From NCBI GenBank assembly GCA_017469955.1, contig JAFUFJ010000021.1, forward strand, positions 1-64,000: DNA of 64,000 nt, given 5' to 3'. Shown here piece after piece: positions 25,735-34,034 of this stretch (position 1 is the stretch's first letter; every line of letters starts with the position of its first letter). The notes beneath the pieces are model-generated. The model did no database searches, was not told where the DNA came from, and saw only the letters and a list, made by a program, of their open reading frames with translations. A program made the translations under genes and the position numbers. Source of the DNA: Prevotella sp. Lineage in GTDB: Bacteria; Bacteroidota; Bacteroidia; Bacteroidales; Bacteroidaceae.

Positions 25735-25742
25735 CAAAGTTA
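25735..25742 (-). promoter_or_regulatory. -7 box directly upstream of the coiled-coil regulator gene
   Basis: Minus-strand TAACTTTG ends 5 bp before the ATG at 25730. The transcription start would fall at or next to the start codon. Confidence 0.5.
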
Positions 25743-25745
25743 AAC

Positions 25746-25779
25746 GAAAAAAGCGAACCGTCCAAGAAAAACGGTTCGC
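25746..25779 (-). terminator. Terminator of the M48 peptidase gene
   Basis: Perfect 9-bp arms (25753-25761 and 25771-25779), 9-nt loop, followed on the minus strand by six or more T (complement of 25747-25752). It lies about 95 bp past the stop and abuts the next promoter. Confidence 0.85.
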
Positions 25780-25871
25780 AATAGTTTGCATTTATGCCGG
25801 CAGTTTGCAAAAGTTTGCGCAGCAAGCCTGCCGATTGCCTTTCTCTTCTGTCACAGACCTACTCGAAAGCC

Positions 25872-26753
25872 TTATTTCTTCAGGCTCTTGAGGCTGACCG
25901 TACCTGCCGACTTCACTGTCGATGCCGGTGCAGATGCGGCTGTTCCGTTGTAGTATTTCAGGGCCTCGGGCAGGAATTTCTTTTGTATGTTTGCGATGCG
26001 AGTGGCATCAGAGGGGTGGTCGCTGAGGAACTCTGCGGTCTGCGACGACGAGCTTGCTGCCATGCGTTGCCAGAAAGTGACGGCCACGTTGGGGTCGTAT
26101 CCGGCCATTGCTGCAAAGACAAGTCCCATACGATCGGCCTCAGTCTCGTGGTCTCGGGAGTACTTTAAGTTGCGGAACTGCAGGCCATACTGCGCCACAG
26201 CCGAGGCCAAAGAGGTGGTACTTTCTCCCACTCCAAGTGCACCGGCGATGGCCGATCCGATGTTCAGTCCATACTGTTGCTTGATTTGTTTCGACATTTG
26301 CTCGGCCGAATGCTTAGCCACTGCGTGGGCAATCTCATGCCCGAGCACGATGGCCAGCGATGCTTCGTCCTGCGTGACGGGCAGCAGTCCCTCGTAGACT
26401 ACTATCTTTCCTCCCGGCATACAGAAGGCATTCACGCTCTGATCCTGCACGAGATTGAACTCCCATGCATACTGGCTCAGCTCGTCGCTCATGCCGTTTT
26501 CCTTCAGGAAGGACTCCACTGCCGAGGCAAGTTTCTGCCCTACGCGCTGCACAAGTGCCGTGTTTGTGGCATTAGACGACTTCTTTGCGGTCGACATATA
26601 GTTGGTATACTCCTGCGTGCTGAGGCTCAATACCTCGGCATCACTCACCATAAGACTCTGCTTCCGGCCCGTGATAGGCACGGTGCGGGTGGTGCCGCAT
26701 GCTGCTAAAAGCGACGTGACGAACACCATCAGTAAAAGTTTTGCTTTGTTCAT
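25872..26753 (-). CDS. M48-family metallopeptidase lipoprotein
   Basis: A 293-residue zinc peptidase anchored as a lipoprotein (lipobox LLAAC, Cys19). The zinc motif HEIAH is in VLGHEIAHAVAKHSAEQ (about residue 145) and the third ligand Glu is in ETEADRMG. It belongs with BepA/LoiP-like periplasmic quality-control proteases that act on outer membrane proteins. The ATG at 26753 is chosen because it begins the lipoprotein signal; an upstream Met adds 11 unrelated residues. Monocistronic, with its own promoter and terminator. Confidence 0.94.
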   Translation of the reverse strand: MNKAKLLLMVFVTSLLAACGTTRTVPITGRKQSLMVSDAEVLSLSTQEYTNYMSTAKKSSNATNTALVQRVGQKLASAVESFLKENGMSDELSQYAWEFNLVQDQSVNAFCMPGGKIVVYEGLLPVTQDEASLAIVLGHEIAHAVAKHSAEQMSKQIKQQYGLNIGSAIAGALGVGESTTSLASAVAQYGLQFRNLKYSRDHETEADRMGLVFAAMAGYDPNVAVTFWQRMAASSSSQTAEFLSDHPSDATRIANIQKKFLPEALKYYNGTAASAPASTVKSAGTVSLKSLKK

Positions 26754-26783
26754 ATCTTGTCGGTTAAGTTGATTTCGCGAATG

Positions 26784-26791
26784 CAAATGTA
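26784..26791 (-). promoter_or_regulatory. Putative -7 box of the M48 peptidase gene
   Basis: Minus-strand TACATTTG, a full consensus match, 31 bp before the ATG at 26753. Confidence 0.45.
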
Positions 26792-26888
26792 AGGATAAAA
26801 CGGCAAATCGCCAAATGATTGGGAAGGAATTTCACTCGAAGGGGCGACGATTTCCGTAGAAAGAATTTCCGATTCCGAACAATACATG

Positions 26889-26976
26889 TGAGATGTATGG
26901 TTCATACACATGAGATGTACGAAGCATACATGTGCCTGGTATGGAGCATACCAACGGCATGTACGGGCCGGTATGG
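26889..26976. repeat. 22-bp unit array, second family (4 units)
   Basis: Four exact 22-bp units from 26889, 26911, 26933 and 26955. Each carries a small palindrome of the form GTATGnnnCATAC (for example GGTATGGAGCATACC in the third unit). The sequence differs from the AGAA family but the period is the same. A related array lies at 42074-42161. Confidence 0.75.
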
Positions 26977-27052
26977 CGCCTCTTCGGCCCGGCAGTGCAC
27001 AGGAATGGCGGGCGCAATGGTATGCGTCCTTGACGGAAAATTACCGGGAAAA

Positions 27053-27086
27053 GGGCAAAACAAAGGGTTGGCTTCACAGCCAACCC
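27053..27086 (-). terminator. Terminator between the S8 and M48 genes
   Basis: Perfect 8-bp arms (27065-27072 and 27079-27086) with a 6-nt loop, followed on the minus strand by TTTGTTTTG. It lies 144 bp past the S8 stop and may end either the S8 transcript or the short transcript proposed upstream. Confidence 0.6.
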
Positions 27087-27152
27087 AAAGCCTATTATAC
27101 AAAAACATTATGAAATTCAACTGTGAGCAATCAGAGTTCTCGACTGAACTCT
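27060..27152 (-). ncRNA. Candidate small RNA between S8 and M48 genes
   Basis: A minus-strand -7 box TACCTTTG (27157-27164) is followed about 90 nt later by the terminator hairpin at 27065-27086. The predicted transcript begins with a 7-bp hairpin (CAGAGTT/AACTCTG, 27133-27154 region) and has no ORF. No known RNA family recognised. Confidence 0.3.
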
Positions 27153-27229
27153 GCTGCAAAGGTAGGATGTTTTCTCCGGCTGTGCAATACCTAAAAATGA
27201 TGTTTCTCAGCTGACACCCTCCCCTTCTG

Positions 27230-29458
27230 CTACAGACGCACGAGCGTTGACCCGCTGATCGACGGCTCCTGAGCGTCGACCTGCACTGCATAGACGCCCG
27301 CAGGCAGCAGGGAGAAGTCGAGCGTATAGGCCGTGGCTCCGCGAGAGAGCGTGCGCTTGTCGGCAAGACGGCCCGACAAGTCGTAGAGCGATACCGAGAA
27401 ATCATGAGCCGAAGGCTGCTGCAGCTGCAGCAGAATCTTGCGTCCTGCCTGCGGAACAACTGTCAGCTGACGGGGTTGACGGGTCGAGATGGCGCCAACA
27501 GAGCTCAGTCCCAAGACCTTCAACAGGCCGCTGTAGACGTCTATCTGGCCATGTCCATACCAGTTGTTGGGATAGGAAAGCGAGGGGTCTGGGTGCGTAG
27601 CTGTCTCGGCAATCACCTCCATCACGTCGTCACGGGTGAGCCTTGGATTGGCCTCCAGCCACAAAGCAATGGCACCTCCCACAACAGGCGAGGCCATCGA
27701 CGTGCCCGAGAAGGAGCACCAGCCGTAGGTTCGCCCTCCGAAGGGCTGCTCCTCCACGAGATATTCCATGTCGGACCCCTCGGGCTGGGCTTCCATATAA
27801 TAGCTGCTCATCGACGAGACTACGTTCACGCCGGGCGCCATTACGTCGGGCTTCATGCGCCCGTCATAGGCAGGACCCACCGACGAATACTCGCCCCGCA
27901 GGCCCTTTTCGCCCCACGACGACGTGACCGTATCGCCGCGAACGTTGACAAAGCAGTCGACATAGCTCGTTCCGCCCACGCAGATGACAGCCCCGGCACT
28001 GGCAGGAGAGTTGACGCTGTGGGTGTGTTCGCCGGCATGCAACGACGGCGCAAGGTCGTTTCCTACCATGTCGCCCACCCCATGATAGAACTCAACGTCG
28101 GCCTCCGTGCCCGCCACCTCTATCGAAAACGGCACGTAATAGCCAAACCAGTCGACCCCTTCGACATACACTTCGTAGACCATCTCGCGCTCGTCATAGC
28201 ATGAAGGATAGCCGGCTATCTCGACCTTGAAGTCGATTCTGCCCAACCGGAACGTCTCTGTATACATTGAATCCAGAGGCGACACCACCGAAGGAAGGGC
28301 GATCGTGGCCGAGTCGACTGCCTCACGATAGGCTTTCAGGCGCAGTTCAAAGGCGTCGGCGCTCTTCAAAGTGAAGTAGACATACCGACGGTTCGACCTC
28401 AGAAAGGTTCCGTCTGAGGCCTTGCCCCGGGGCTTTCTGAAGTAAGTATTGTAATGTCCGTTGTTGCCAGCCGATGCAACTATGATGCGTCCAGGACCCG
28501 TCAATGAGTCGAGAACGGCATGATAGAGCAGGTCGTCACCAATGAAATCCTGCGACGACCCTTCGCTGAACGAAATGACACAAGGCTGGTTGTGGGCTTC
28601 AGCATAGTCGAAAATGTATTTGAAGCCTAAGGCATCAGTGGCATAGGTGTATTTATAGAGGTCGAGAGAGTCGATGAACTCGAGGTCGTCAGTCACCGCA
28701 TTACTGACCAGACAGATGTCACTCTCGGGAGCAATGCCCCGGTAAGGCGTGCCCGATCCGCTGCCTGCTGCCGTGCCAAGGGTATGAGTGCCGTGGGTAA
28801 GCTTAAGCCCGTCGCGCGAGTGAGCATAGCCAAGCAGGGCTGCTTCGCCCTCATAGTCGGCTCCTACAAACAGCGAAGAGCCGAGCGTGTCTGCCGAAAG
28901 CTGGTCCCATAAGGCACGGATGCGATAGTCAGGCCCCGTGATGTCGAAGAAGTTGGGATGGGTAAGGTCGAACCCTACATCCATGATGCCCATCACAACG
29001 CCACGACCCGTGTAGGCCTTCGGCAGCCCTTCTCCAGCATATACAGGACGGGCGTTCACCTGATCGGTCACCCTGTCCATCAACGTGTGCATGCTTTGAT
29101 TGGCTTCTATGCGGCCAACCTCGCGCGCCAGCGAAAGACTTCCCAGCCTGTTCAGGGGAATCTCTGCAATATGTATATTGCCAAACCGGGCCAGACTCCT
29201 GCAGCCGTTGGCCGAAAAAAGACTGTCTGCCCGGCAAGAAACCTCGACAAAGGCACACACCGTGGCCTGCCTTCCTGCCGACTTGGGCATCTTGTGACGA
29301 ACAGAAGCCGACGGATTGACGGTCTGATGATGCAGATGCCTGACCAATGGAGACATCTTCCGGTAGTCTGCACGCTGAGCCATCGCCGGCAAAACAACCA
29401 GCATGCATATATATAATAAGGTGTAAAATCTGAAACGCTTCATAGGCTTCTTCTTCAT
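27230..29458 (-). CDS. Secreted subtilisin-like (S8) serine protease with T9SS-type C-terminal domain
   Basis: A 742-residue protein with a signal peptide (ending LVVLPAMAQ, about residue 28) and an S8 domain. The triad is visible: Asp in GIMDVGFDLTHPNF, His in THGTHTLGTAAGSG and Ser in FSGTSMASPVVGG, plus the oxyanion Asn in ASAGNNGHYN. The last 85 residues (VSLYDLSGRLADKRTL...LPAGVYAVQVDA...STLVRL) look like a type A sorting domain of the type IX secretion system, so the protease should be exported to the cell surface. A Met five codons downstream is an alternative start. Confidence 0.93.
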   Translation of the reverse strand: MKKKPMKRFRFYTLLYICMLVVLPAMAQRADYRKMSPLVRHLHHQTVNPSASVRHKMPKSAGRQATVCAFVEVSCRADSLFSANGCRSLARFGNIHIAEIPLNRLGSLSLAREVGRIEANQSMHTLMDRVTDQVNARPVYAGEGLPKAYTGRGVVMGIMDVGFDLTHPNFFDITGPDYRIRALWDQLSADTLGSSLFVGADYEGEAALLGYAHSRDGLKLTHGTHTLGTAAGSGSGTPYRGIAPESDICLVSNAVTDDLEFIDSLDLYKYTYATDALGFKYIFDYAEAHNQPCVISFSEGSSQDFIGDDLLYHAVLDSLTGPGRIIVASAGNNGHYNTYFRKPRGKASDGTFLRSNRRYVYFTLKSADAFELRLKAYREAVDSATIALPSVVSPLDSMYTETFRLGRIDFKVEIAGYPSCYDEREMVYEVYVEGVDWFGYYVPFSIEVAGTEADVEFYHGVGDMVGNDLAPSLHAGEHTHSVNSPASAGAVICVGGTSYVDCFVNVRGDTVTSSWGEKGLRGEYSSVGPAYDGRMKPDVMAPGVNVVSSMSSYYMEAQPEGSDMEYLVEEQPFGGRTYGWCSFSGTSMASPVVGGAIALWLEANPRLTRDDVMEVIAETATHPDPSLSYPNNWYGHGQIDVYSGLLKVLGLSSVGAISTRQPRQLTVVPQAGRKILLQLQQPSAHDFSVSLYDLSGRLADKRTLSRGATAYTLDFSLLPAGVYAVQVDAQEPSISGSTLVRL

Positions 29459-29520
29459 AAAAGTCCCGTCGCAGCCCCGCCGTCGGCAGCTATCTGTCTG
29501 GCATACAGGCCCGTTGCCGG

Positions 29521-29528
29521 CAAAGTTA
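29521..29528 (-). promoter_or_regulatory. Putative -7 box of the S8 protease gene
   Basis: Minus-strand TAACTTTG, a full consensus match, 63 bp before the ATG. The opposite strand has a near match (GAACTTTG, 29594-29601) for the divergent prsW gene. Confidence 0.45.
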
Positions 29529-29663
29529 GTAAGTATTTTCCATAATCAGACATTTTAAACTCACCAAAATTTGCATATCTCGAAAAAAAAGAAGAACTTT
29601 GCGCTGGAATAGCATCCAAAGGACTGTCGCCGACAAGCGATAGCACTTGCAAACAGAACCCCT

Positions 29664-30461
29664 ATGGTCAACGAACTGATTATTCTGGCTTGCGCCCTGC
29701 TTCCGGCATTGGCGCTGATGATTTTCATCTACAACAAAGACAAGAACCCTGAGCCTCCGCGCGTGGTAGCCAAAGGATTCCTGCTGGGCATGGCACTTGC
29801 CCTGCCCGTCTCTATTGCCGAATATTTCATTAGCGGACTGCTTTCGCCGTTCATTGCCATTCCCCTTCTCGGAGCCGTTGTGCAGGCTTTTGCCGTAGCT
29901 GCCTTACCTGAAGAGACGGGAAAGCTGCTCATGCTGAAGTGGCTTGTCAGGCAATATCCCGAAGAAATGGATGAACGTATAGACGGAATCGTCTATGCCG
30001 TGAGCATCGGACTTGGCTTTGCTGCAATAGAAAACGTTGTATACCTCTTCAGTAATGCCGACGCTTGGGTCATGGTAGGTATCAGTCGTGCCCTGCTTGC
30101 AGTACCTGGGCACTACGCTTTCGGCATCTTAATGGGGTATTATTTCTCACTATACTACTTCGGAGAGAAGACAGAACACAACCGCATCAGCATCCTTTTA
30201 GTACCAGTTATGGCACATGGCATCTACGACACGCTTTGCTTTGCGTCGGAGATTGTTCCCGCTTTAGGGGGATTCATCACGATCATTCTGGTCTATTTCT
30301 GTTACCGAATGCATGTATATGCCTTGACAAAAGTGCACGAGCATGCTGGCTGGGATGAGGCAGCACAACGGCTGAAGCAGACCAGAACGACCGAGGGTGA
30401 TGAGTGGGAAAGGGCAGCCGAGGCGCTGAGAAAGACCATCGAGAACCATCGGAAGGCATAG
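29664..30461 (+). CDS. PrsW-family intramembrane metalloprotease
   Basis: A 265-residue polytopic membrane protein with about seven or eight helices. The PrsW signature is present: EE in ALPEETGKLLMLKWL (near residue 87), an in-membrane Glu in GLGFAAIENVVYLF and His in VPVMAHGIYDTLCF. PrsW cleaves anti-sigma factors in Bacillus; the substrate here is unknown. The gene is divergent from the S8 protease. Its stop codon (TAG) is part of a 22-bp unit of the dispersed array family that begins within its last codons. Confidence 0.88.
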   Translation: MVNELIILACALLPALALMIFIYNKDKNPEPPRVVAKGFLLGMALALPVSIAEYFISGLLSPFIAIPLLGAVVQAFAVAALPEETGKLLMLKWLVRQYPEEMDERIDGIVYAVSIGLGFAAIENVVYLFSNADAWVMVGISRALLAVPGHYAFGILMGYYFSLYYFGEKTEHNRISILLVPVMAHGIYDTLCFASEIVPALGGFITIILVYFCYRMHVYALTKVHEHAGWDEAAQRLKQTRTTEGDEWERAAEALRKTIENHRKA

Positions 30462-30535
30462 CTTTCCCGGCGAGAATGGCGGTGACACAACCGGCGAAGG
30501 GCTATAATACCACTCATTAAGGGCTATGATACAGC
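30448..30535 (+). repeat. 22-bp unit array overlapping the prsW stop (4 units)
   Basis: Four in-register 22-bp frames from 30448, 30470, 30492 and 30514. The first (core GGCATAGCTTTCCCG) covers the last codons and TAG stop of prsW. The last two share a different core, AAGGGCTATnATAC, which repeats exactly 22 bp apart (30497-30518 and 30519-30540, 19 of 22 identical). Confidence 0.6.
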
Positions 30536-30619
30536 TCATTTAAAACGGCAGGACGACCCGTAAGATGCGGCGAAGCTGGCAACGAAAACATTGAAATCCT
30601 TCAAATAGACATCAAGAAA

Positions 30620-31201
30620 ATGGAAAAGAACACGCACAAGTACATCACACTGGCATACAAACTGTATACCATAGAGGACGGCAAAAAAGGACTCGTCGAG
30701 CAGACTTCTGCCGACCGTCCCTTTGAGTTCATCACGGGATTCGGCATCACCATCGACGACTTTGAGCAGCAAGTTGCCGGTCTTCAGCCGGGAGAAGCCT
30801 TCGACTTTACGCTCCCTGTTGAGAAAGCATACGGCCCATACATCGAGGAAAAGGTGCTGCATCTCGACCGCGACATCTTCACTATCAACGGACATTTCGA
30901 CCATGAGAACATCTTCAAGGGCGCAGCTGTGCCCCTGCAGAATGAGGAAGGCGACCGATTTATGGGACAAGTGCTGGACATAACCGACGACAAGGTTGTC
31001 ATGGATCTCAATCATCCGCTGGCCGGAAAGGACCTCAATTTCGTGGGCAACATCATTGATACTCGCGAAGCTACCGATGAGGAGATTGTTGCAATGATCA
31101 ACAGAGGCGACTGCGGATGTGGCTGTGATGACTGTGAAGACGGCTGCGGCGACCACGAAGGTCATGACCATCACGGATGCGGTTGCGGTCATTGCCACTA
31201 A
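30620..31201 (+). CDS. slyD: FKBP-type peptidyl-prolyl isomerase, SlyD type
   Basis: A 193-residue SlyD-like chaperone/isomerase: split FKBP domain (residues 1-70 and 130-155) with the inserted flap domain between, and a metal-binding tail. The tail (from about residue 163) is very rich in Cys, His, Gly and Asp (GDCGCGCDDCEDGCGDHEGHDHH) and should bind nickel or zinc, as in E. coli SlyD, where it helps hydrogenase nickel insertion. It lies 50 bp before aroC and is probably co-transcribed with it. Confidence 0.93.
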   Translation: MEKNTHKYITLAYKLYTIEDGKKGLVEQTSADRPFEFITGFGITIDDFEQQVAGLQPGEAFDFTLPVEKAYGPYIEEKVLHLDRDIFTINGHFDHENIFKGAAVPLQNEEGDRFMGQVLDITDDKVVMDLNHPLAGKDLNFVGNIIDTREATDEEIVAMINRGDCGCGCDDCEDGCGDHEGHDHHGCGCGHCH

Positions 31202-31251
31202 GGACCGGCTGCCTTTGCCGGCAAACGAGAAACCCTTGACACCAAGAAATC

Positions 31252-32355
31252 ATGAGCAACACTTTCGGAAGACTCTTCACGCTTACTACCTTTGGCGAGA
31301 GCCATGGCCCTGCCATCGGAGGCATCGTCGACGGAATGCCGGCAGGCATTGACGTCGACATGGACTTTATCCAGCACGAACTCGACCGGAGACGCCCCGG
31401 ACAAAGCCATCTTACGACGAGCCGCAACGAGGCTGACCGGGTAGAAATCTTAAGCGGCGTCTTCGAAGGGAAGACCACTGGCGCGCCGATTGGTTTCCTT
31501 GTAAGGAATGAAGACCACCGTTCGTCGGACTATAATGCCATGAAAGACCTCTACAGACCTTCACATGCCGACTTCACTTACGAGTGCAAATACGGCATCA
31601 GAGACCACAGAGGCGGGGGACGTTCGTCGGCACGTGTGACCATAAGTCGTGTGGTAGGCGGGGCTTTTGCCAAGCTTGTTCTCAGGAGAATGGGCATCAC
31701 TGTCGAGGGCTATACGTCGCAAGTAGGCCCTGTAGCATTGGCTCATGACTATTGGAAGTATGACCTCTCGCTGGCAGAATCGAATGCCGTGAGGTGTCCC
31801 GACGAGGCCAAAGCCGTCGAGATGGAGCAGCTTATTGAACAAGTAAAGGCAGCCGGCGACACCATCGGGGGCACGGTTTCCTGCGTGGTTAAGGGATGTC
31901 CCACGGGCTTGGGCGAGCCCGAATTCGGCAAGTTGCAGGCCCAACTTGCCAGTGCGATGATGGGCATCAACGCTGCAAAGGGCTTTGAATACGGCGACGG
32001 ATTTGCCGAACTCGACAAGCGGGGCAGCCAGCTCAACGACGCTTTCCTGCCTGCCGACGACCAGAAGGGCCGTAAAGTGTCGCTGGCATCCAACCACTCT
32101 GGCGGCATCCAAGGGGGCATCAGCAACGGCGAAGACATTTATTTCCGTGTGGCATTCAAGCCTGTTGCCACCCTGCTGAAGGCCCAACAAACGGTCGATT
32201 CGGAAGGAAAAACGGCCACCCTGACGGCCAAAGGACGCCACGACCCGTGCGTATTGCCCCGAGCCGTACCCATTGTCGAAGCGATGGCAGCCATGGTTGT
32301 TTTAGACTGCTTGAGGCAAAATGGAACAGTCAAATCAGTTTTTTTTCATAAATGA
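31252..32355 (+). CDS. aroC: Chorismate synthase
   Basis: Last enzyme of the shikimate pathway, making chorismate from 5-enolpyruvylshikimate-3-phosphate with reduced FMN as cofactor. The 367-residue protein shows all family landmarks: [20 protein letters not shown] at the N-terminus, HRSSDY near residue 85, [18 protein letters not shown] near 125, [17 protein letters not shown] near 285 and [17 protein letters not shown] near the end. Family length is normal. A run of T follows the last codons. Confidence 0.98.
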   Translation: MSNTFGRLFTLTTFGESHGPAIGGIVDGMPAGIDVDMDFIQHELDRRRPGQSHLTTSRNEADRVEILSGVFEGKTTGAPIGFLVRNEDHRSSDYNAMKDLYRPSHADFTYECKYGIRDHRGGGRSSARVTISRVVGGAFAKLVLRRMGITVEGYTSQVGPVALAHDYWKYDLSLAESNAVRCPDEAKAVEMEQLIEQVKAAGDTIGGTVSCVVKGCPTGLGEPEFGKLQAQLASAMMGINAAKGFEYGDGFAELDKRGSQLNDAFLPADDQKGRKVSLASNHSGGIQGGISNGEDIYFRVAFKPVATLLKAQQTVDSEGKTATLTAKGRHDPCVLPRAVPIVEAMAAMVVLDCLRQNGTVKSVFFHK

Positions 32356-32413
32356 GCAAAAAAAGTAGAAAAAAAGTATACACATTACAAAAAATATATG
32401 TAACTTTGCAAAC

Positions 32414-32511
32414 GACAATGCGGGGATTGTGAAATTCCCAAATTTGTTTAGTTAAGTCTAGTTTAGTTTTTGTGTTGGTTGAGGGCTGCTGTTTGGCAGC
32501 CCTCAGATTTT
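32414..32511 (+). ncRNA. Candidate small RNA downstream of aroC
   Basis: A perfect -7 box TAACTTTG (32401-32408) is followed about 70 nt later by a Rho-independent terminator (9-bp arms at 32481-32489 and 32496-32504, then ATTTTA). The roughly 100-nt product has no ORF. It might be a regulatory RNA; alternatively the hairpin is only the aroC terminator. Confidence 0.35.
32481..32511 (+). terminator. Rho-independent terminator downstream of aroC
   Basis: Perfect 9-bp GC-rich arms (32481-32489 and 32496-32504) with a 6-nt loop, followed by AGATTTTAT. It is 125 bp past the aroC stop. Confidence 0.8.
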
Positions 32512-32659
32512 ATGCCAACTCGCCGGCAAACGGCTGCAGAGCCGCTCTCAATCAGGCACCTTGCCACTCGCGGAAGGTTGTCTTTTCCTGTGGAACAAAC
32601 GCCCATCTTGACCGATTCTCCATCCTTTTTCCTGAAAACGACTGTCAACTTTTCTGCTC

Positions 32660-32874
32660 GTTTTTAACACTTCGCAAGCAGAAAAAGAAGAGAAATACGG
32701 CAGGGAAATGCCCCTTTTGCGGGTGAAACGCAGGCTTTCCCGGCGCCGATGCTCCCCTCTCCTGCCGAGAAAGCATAGCTTTCTTGAGCACAATCCTGCA
32801 ACTTCACTTGCAGAACGCATTGACTTCACAATGAAAATCCTTAGCTTTCTGGCTGAGAAAGGTGACACTTCTCG
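32660..32874 (+). repeat. 22-bp palindromic-unit array with leader motif (9 units)
   Basis: GTTTTTAACACTTCG (32660-32674) is followed after 2 bp by nine 22-bp units from 32677 to 32874. Units starting at 32765, 32809, 32831 and 32853 are closest to consensus. Unit order resembles the array at 3648-3862: in both, unit five is (g/c)cGAGAAA..TTTCTTG and unit nine starts CTGAGAAA and ends TTCTCG. Confidence 0.75.
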
Positions 32875-33052
32875 GAGAGAAGAGGCCGACGGCTATGACA
32901 TAAAGAGGGGAGCTTTCGATAAAGATTCTCATAATCTCCTGACATACTGCACGTTGCGGTTTTAGAAGAATCTGACGCCTGTTTTTAGGAAACTGAGACC
33001 TTCTCGCAGGCTTTTCCGCCTGTTCAGCAAAAGTTTGTCAATGTTTTTCTGA

Positions 33053-33067
33053 ATTTTTAACATTTCA
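33053..33067 (+). repeat. Degenerate copy of the array leader motif
   Basis: ATTTTTAACATTTCA, followed by ATGAAAAGCAGG. The DNA after the leader at 3648 reads GTGAAAAGCAAGC, so the similarity extends past the motif. No clear array follows before the SGNH promoter. Confidence 0.45.
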
Positions 33068-33126
33068 TCCGCACATGAAAAGCAGGAAAAAAGGCTCCGA
33101 GGCTTTGCTGTTCTGCCGAAATGTTC

Positions 33127-33134
33127 TATCTTTG
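33127..33134 (+). promoter_or_regulatory. -7 box of the SGNH-GH43 operon
   Basis: TATCTTTG, a full consensus match, followed by GCATC; 25 bp before the GTG start at 33160. Confidence 0.55.
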
Positions 33135-33159
33135 CATCAAATAACAACAAAGCAACAAC

Positions 33160-34029
33160 GTGAAAAAACACATCCTAACCATCGCATTGACCGTCTGTAG
33201 CACACTGGCCATGCAGGCACAACAGCCTCTGGCATGTTGCGGAAATGCTCAGGAAAAAGTCCCTCTGGCACAGCCGGGAGACGGCCTTTTCGCACATCCC
33301 TGGCAGGGACGACGCGTAGCTTACCTCGGCGACTCGATTACAGACCCCGACGTCAAGGCCGGGAAAGAGAAGTGGTGGACCTTTCTTGAGCAATGGCTCC
33401 AGCTGACATCGCTTGTCTATGGCGTCAACGGACAGCAGTGGTGTCACATACCCGAACAGGCAAATCGACTCTACAACGACCACGGACAAGACCTTGATGC
33501 CATCCTGATTTTCATGGGAACCAACGACTTCAACGACGGTATTCCCCTCGGAAGATGGTTTGACGAGCAAGAGGAACGGGTGTTTGCTGCCACTGGAAAG
33601 CCGCAGAAAGAGGTGGAACGCAAGCGACGCATGCCCAACAAAAACCCCGGAACACTCTGCGGACGCATCAACATCGCCATGGAACAGCTGAAGAAATGCT
33701 ACCCCGAGAAGCAGATCGTGCTGCTCACTCCCATCCATCGAGGCTATGCCTTCTTCGGCAATAACAACGTGCAACCGCCGGAGAACTACCAGAACAGCTG
33801 CGGGCTTTACTTCGACAGCTACGTGAAAGCCATCCGCGAAGCCGGAGAGATATGGGCCGTTCCCGTCATCGACCTGGCACAGCTCTCAGGCCTTCTCCCT
33901 ACCCTCACGGAGCATCATCAGTATTTTGCCAACCCTGATACCGACCAACTGCACCCCAACGACAAGGGCTATCAAAGGCTGGCAAGGACGCTCTACTACC
34001 AGCTTCTCACACTACCCACCCAATTCTAA
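33160..34029 (+). CDS. Secreted SGNH/GDSL-family hydrolase
   Basis: A 289-residue exported esterase-like protein with signal peptide (KKHILTIALTVCSTLAMQAQ). SGNH blocks are visible: block I YLGDSITD with nucleophile Ser, block III GTNDFND with Asn, and block V DTDQLHPNDKGY with the Asp/His pair. Such enzymes often remove acetyl groups from plant polysaccharides, which would fit the GH43 gene 5 bp downstream. The start is GTG, since no ATG lies between the promoter and the signal peptide. Substrate not determinable. Confidence 0.9.
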   Translation: MKKHILTIALTVCSTLAMQAQQPLACCGNAQEKVPLAQPGDGLFAHPWQGRRVAYLGDSITDPDVKAGKEKWWTFLEQWLQLTSLVYGVNGQQWCHIPEQANRLYNDHGQDLDAILIFMGTNDFNDGIPLGRWFDEQEERVFAATGKPQKEVERKRRMPNKNPGTLCGRINIAMEQLKKCYPEKQIVLLTPIHRGYAFFGNNNVQPPENYQNSCGLYFDSYVKAIREAGEIWAVPVIDLAQLSGLLPTLTEHHQYFANPDTDQLHPNDKGYQRLARTLYYQLLTLPTQF

Positions 34030-34034
34030 CCCAC

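Larger units (their letters stand above)
26754..27229 (-). other. Gene-free interval with repeats and a small RNA candidate
   Basis: Frames here (for instance 26902-27459 minus) are not protein-like and overlap the repeat. The interval carries the M48 promoter, a four-unit array of the second 22-bp family, a terminator hairpin and a possible short transcript. Confidence 0.6.
32356..33159 (+). other. Gene-free interval with repeats and a small RNA candidate
   Basis: About 800 bp with no credible protein frame. It contains a candidate small RNA with terminator (32414-32511), a full nine-unit array with leader motif (32660-32874), a second degenerate leader motif (33053-33067) and the promoter of the SGNH gene. 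Confidence 0.7.

Noticed and set aside
26902-27459. 185-codon minus-strand frame
   Set aside because: It overlaps the end of the S8 gene in another frame and the 22-bp array, and shows no recognisable domain.
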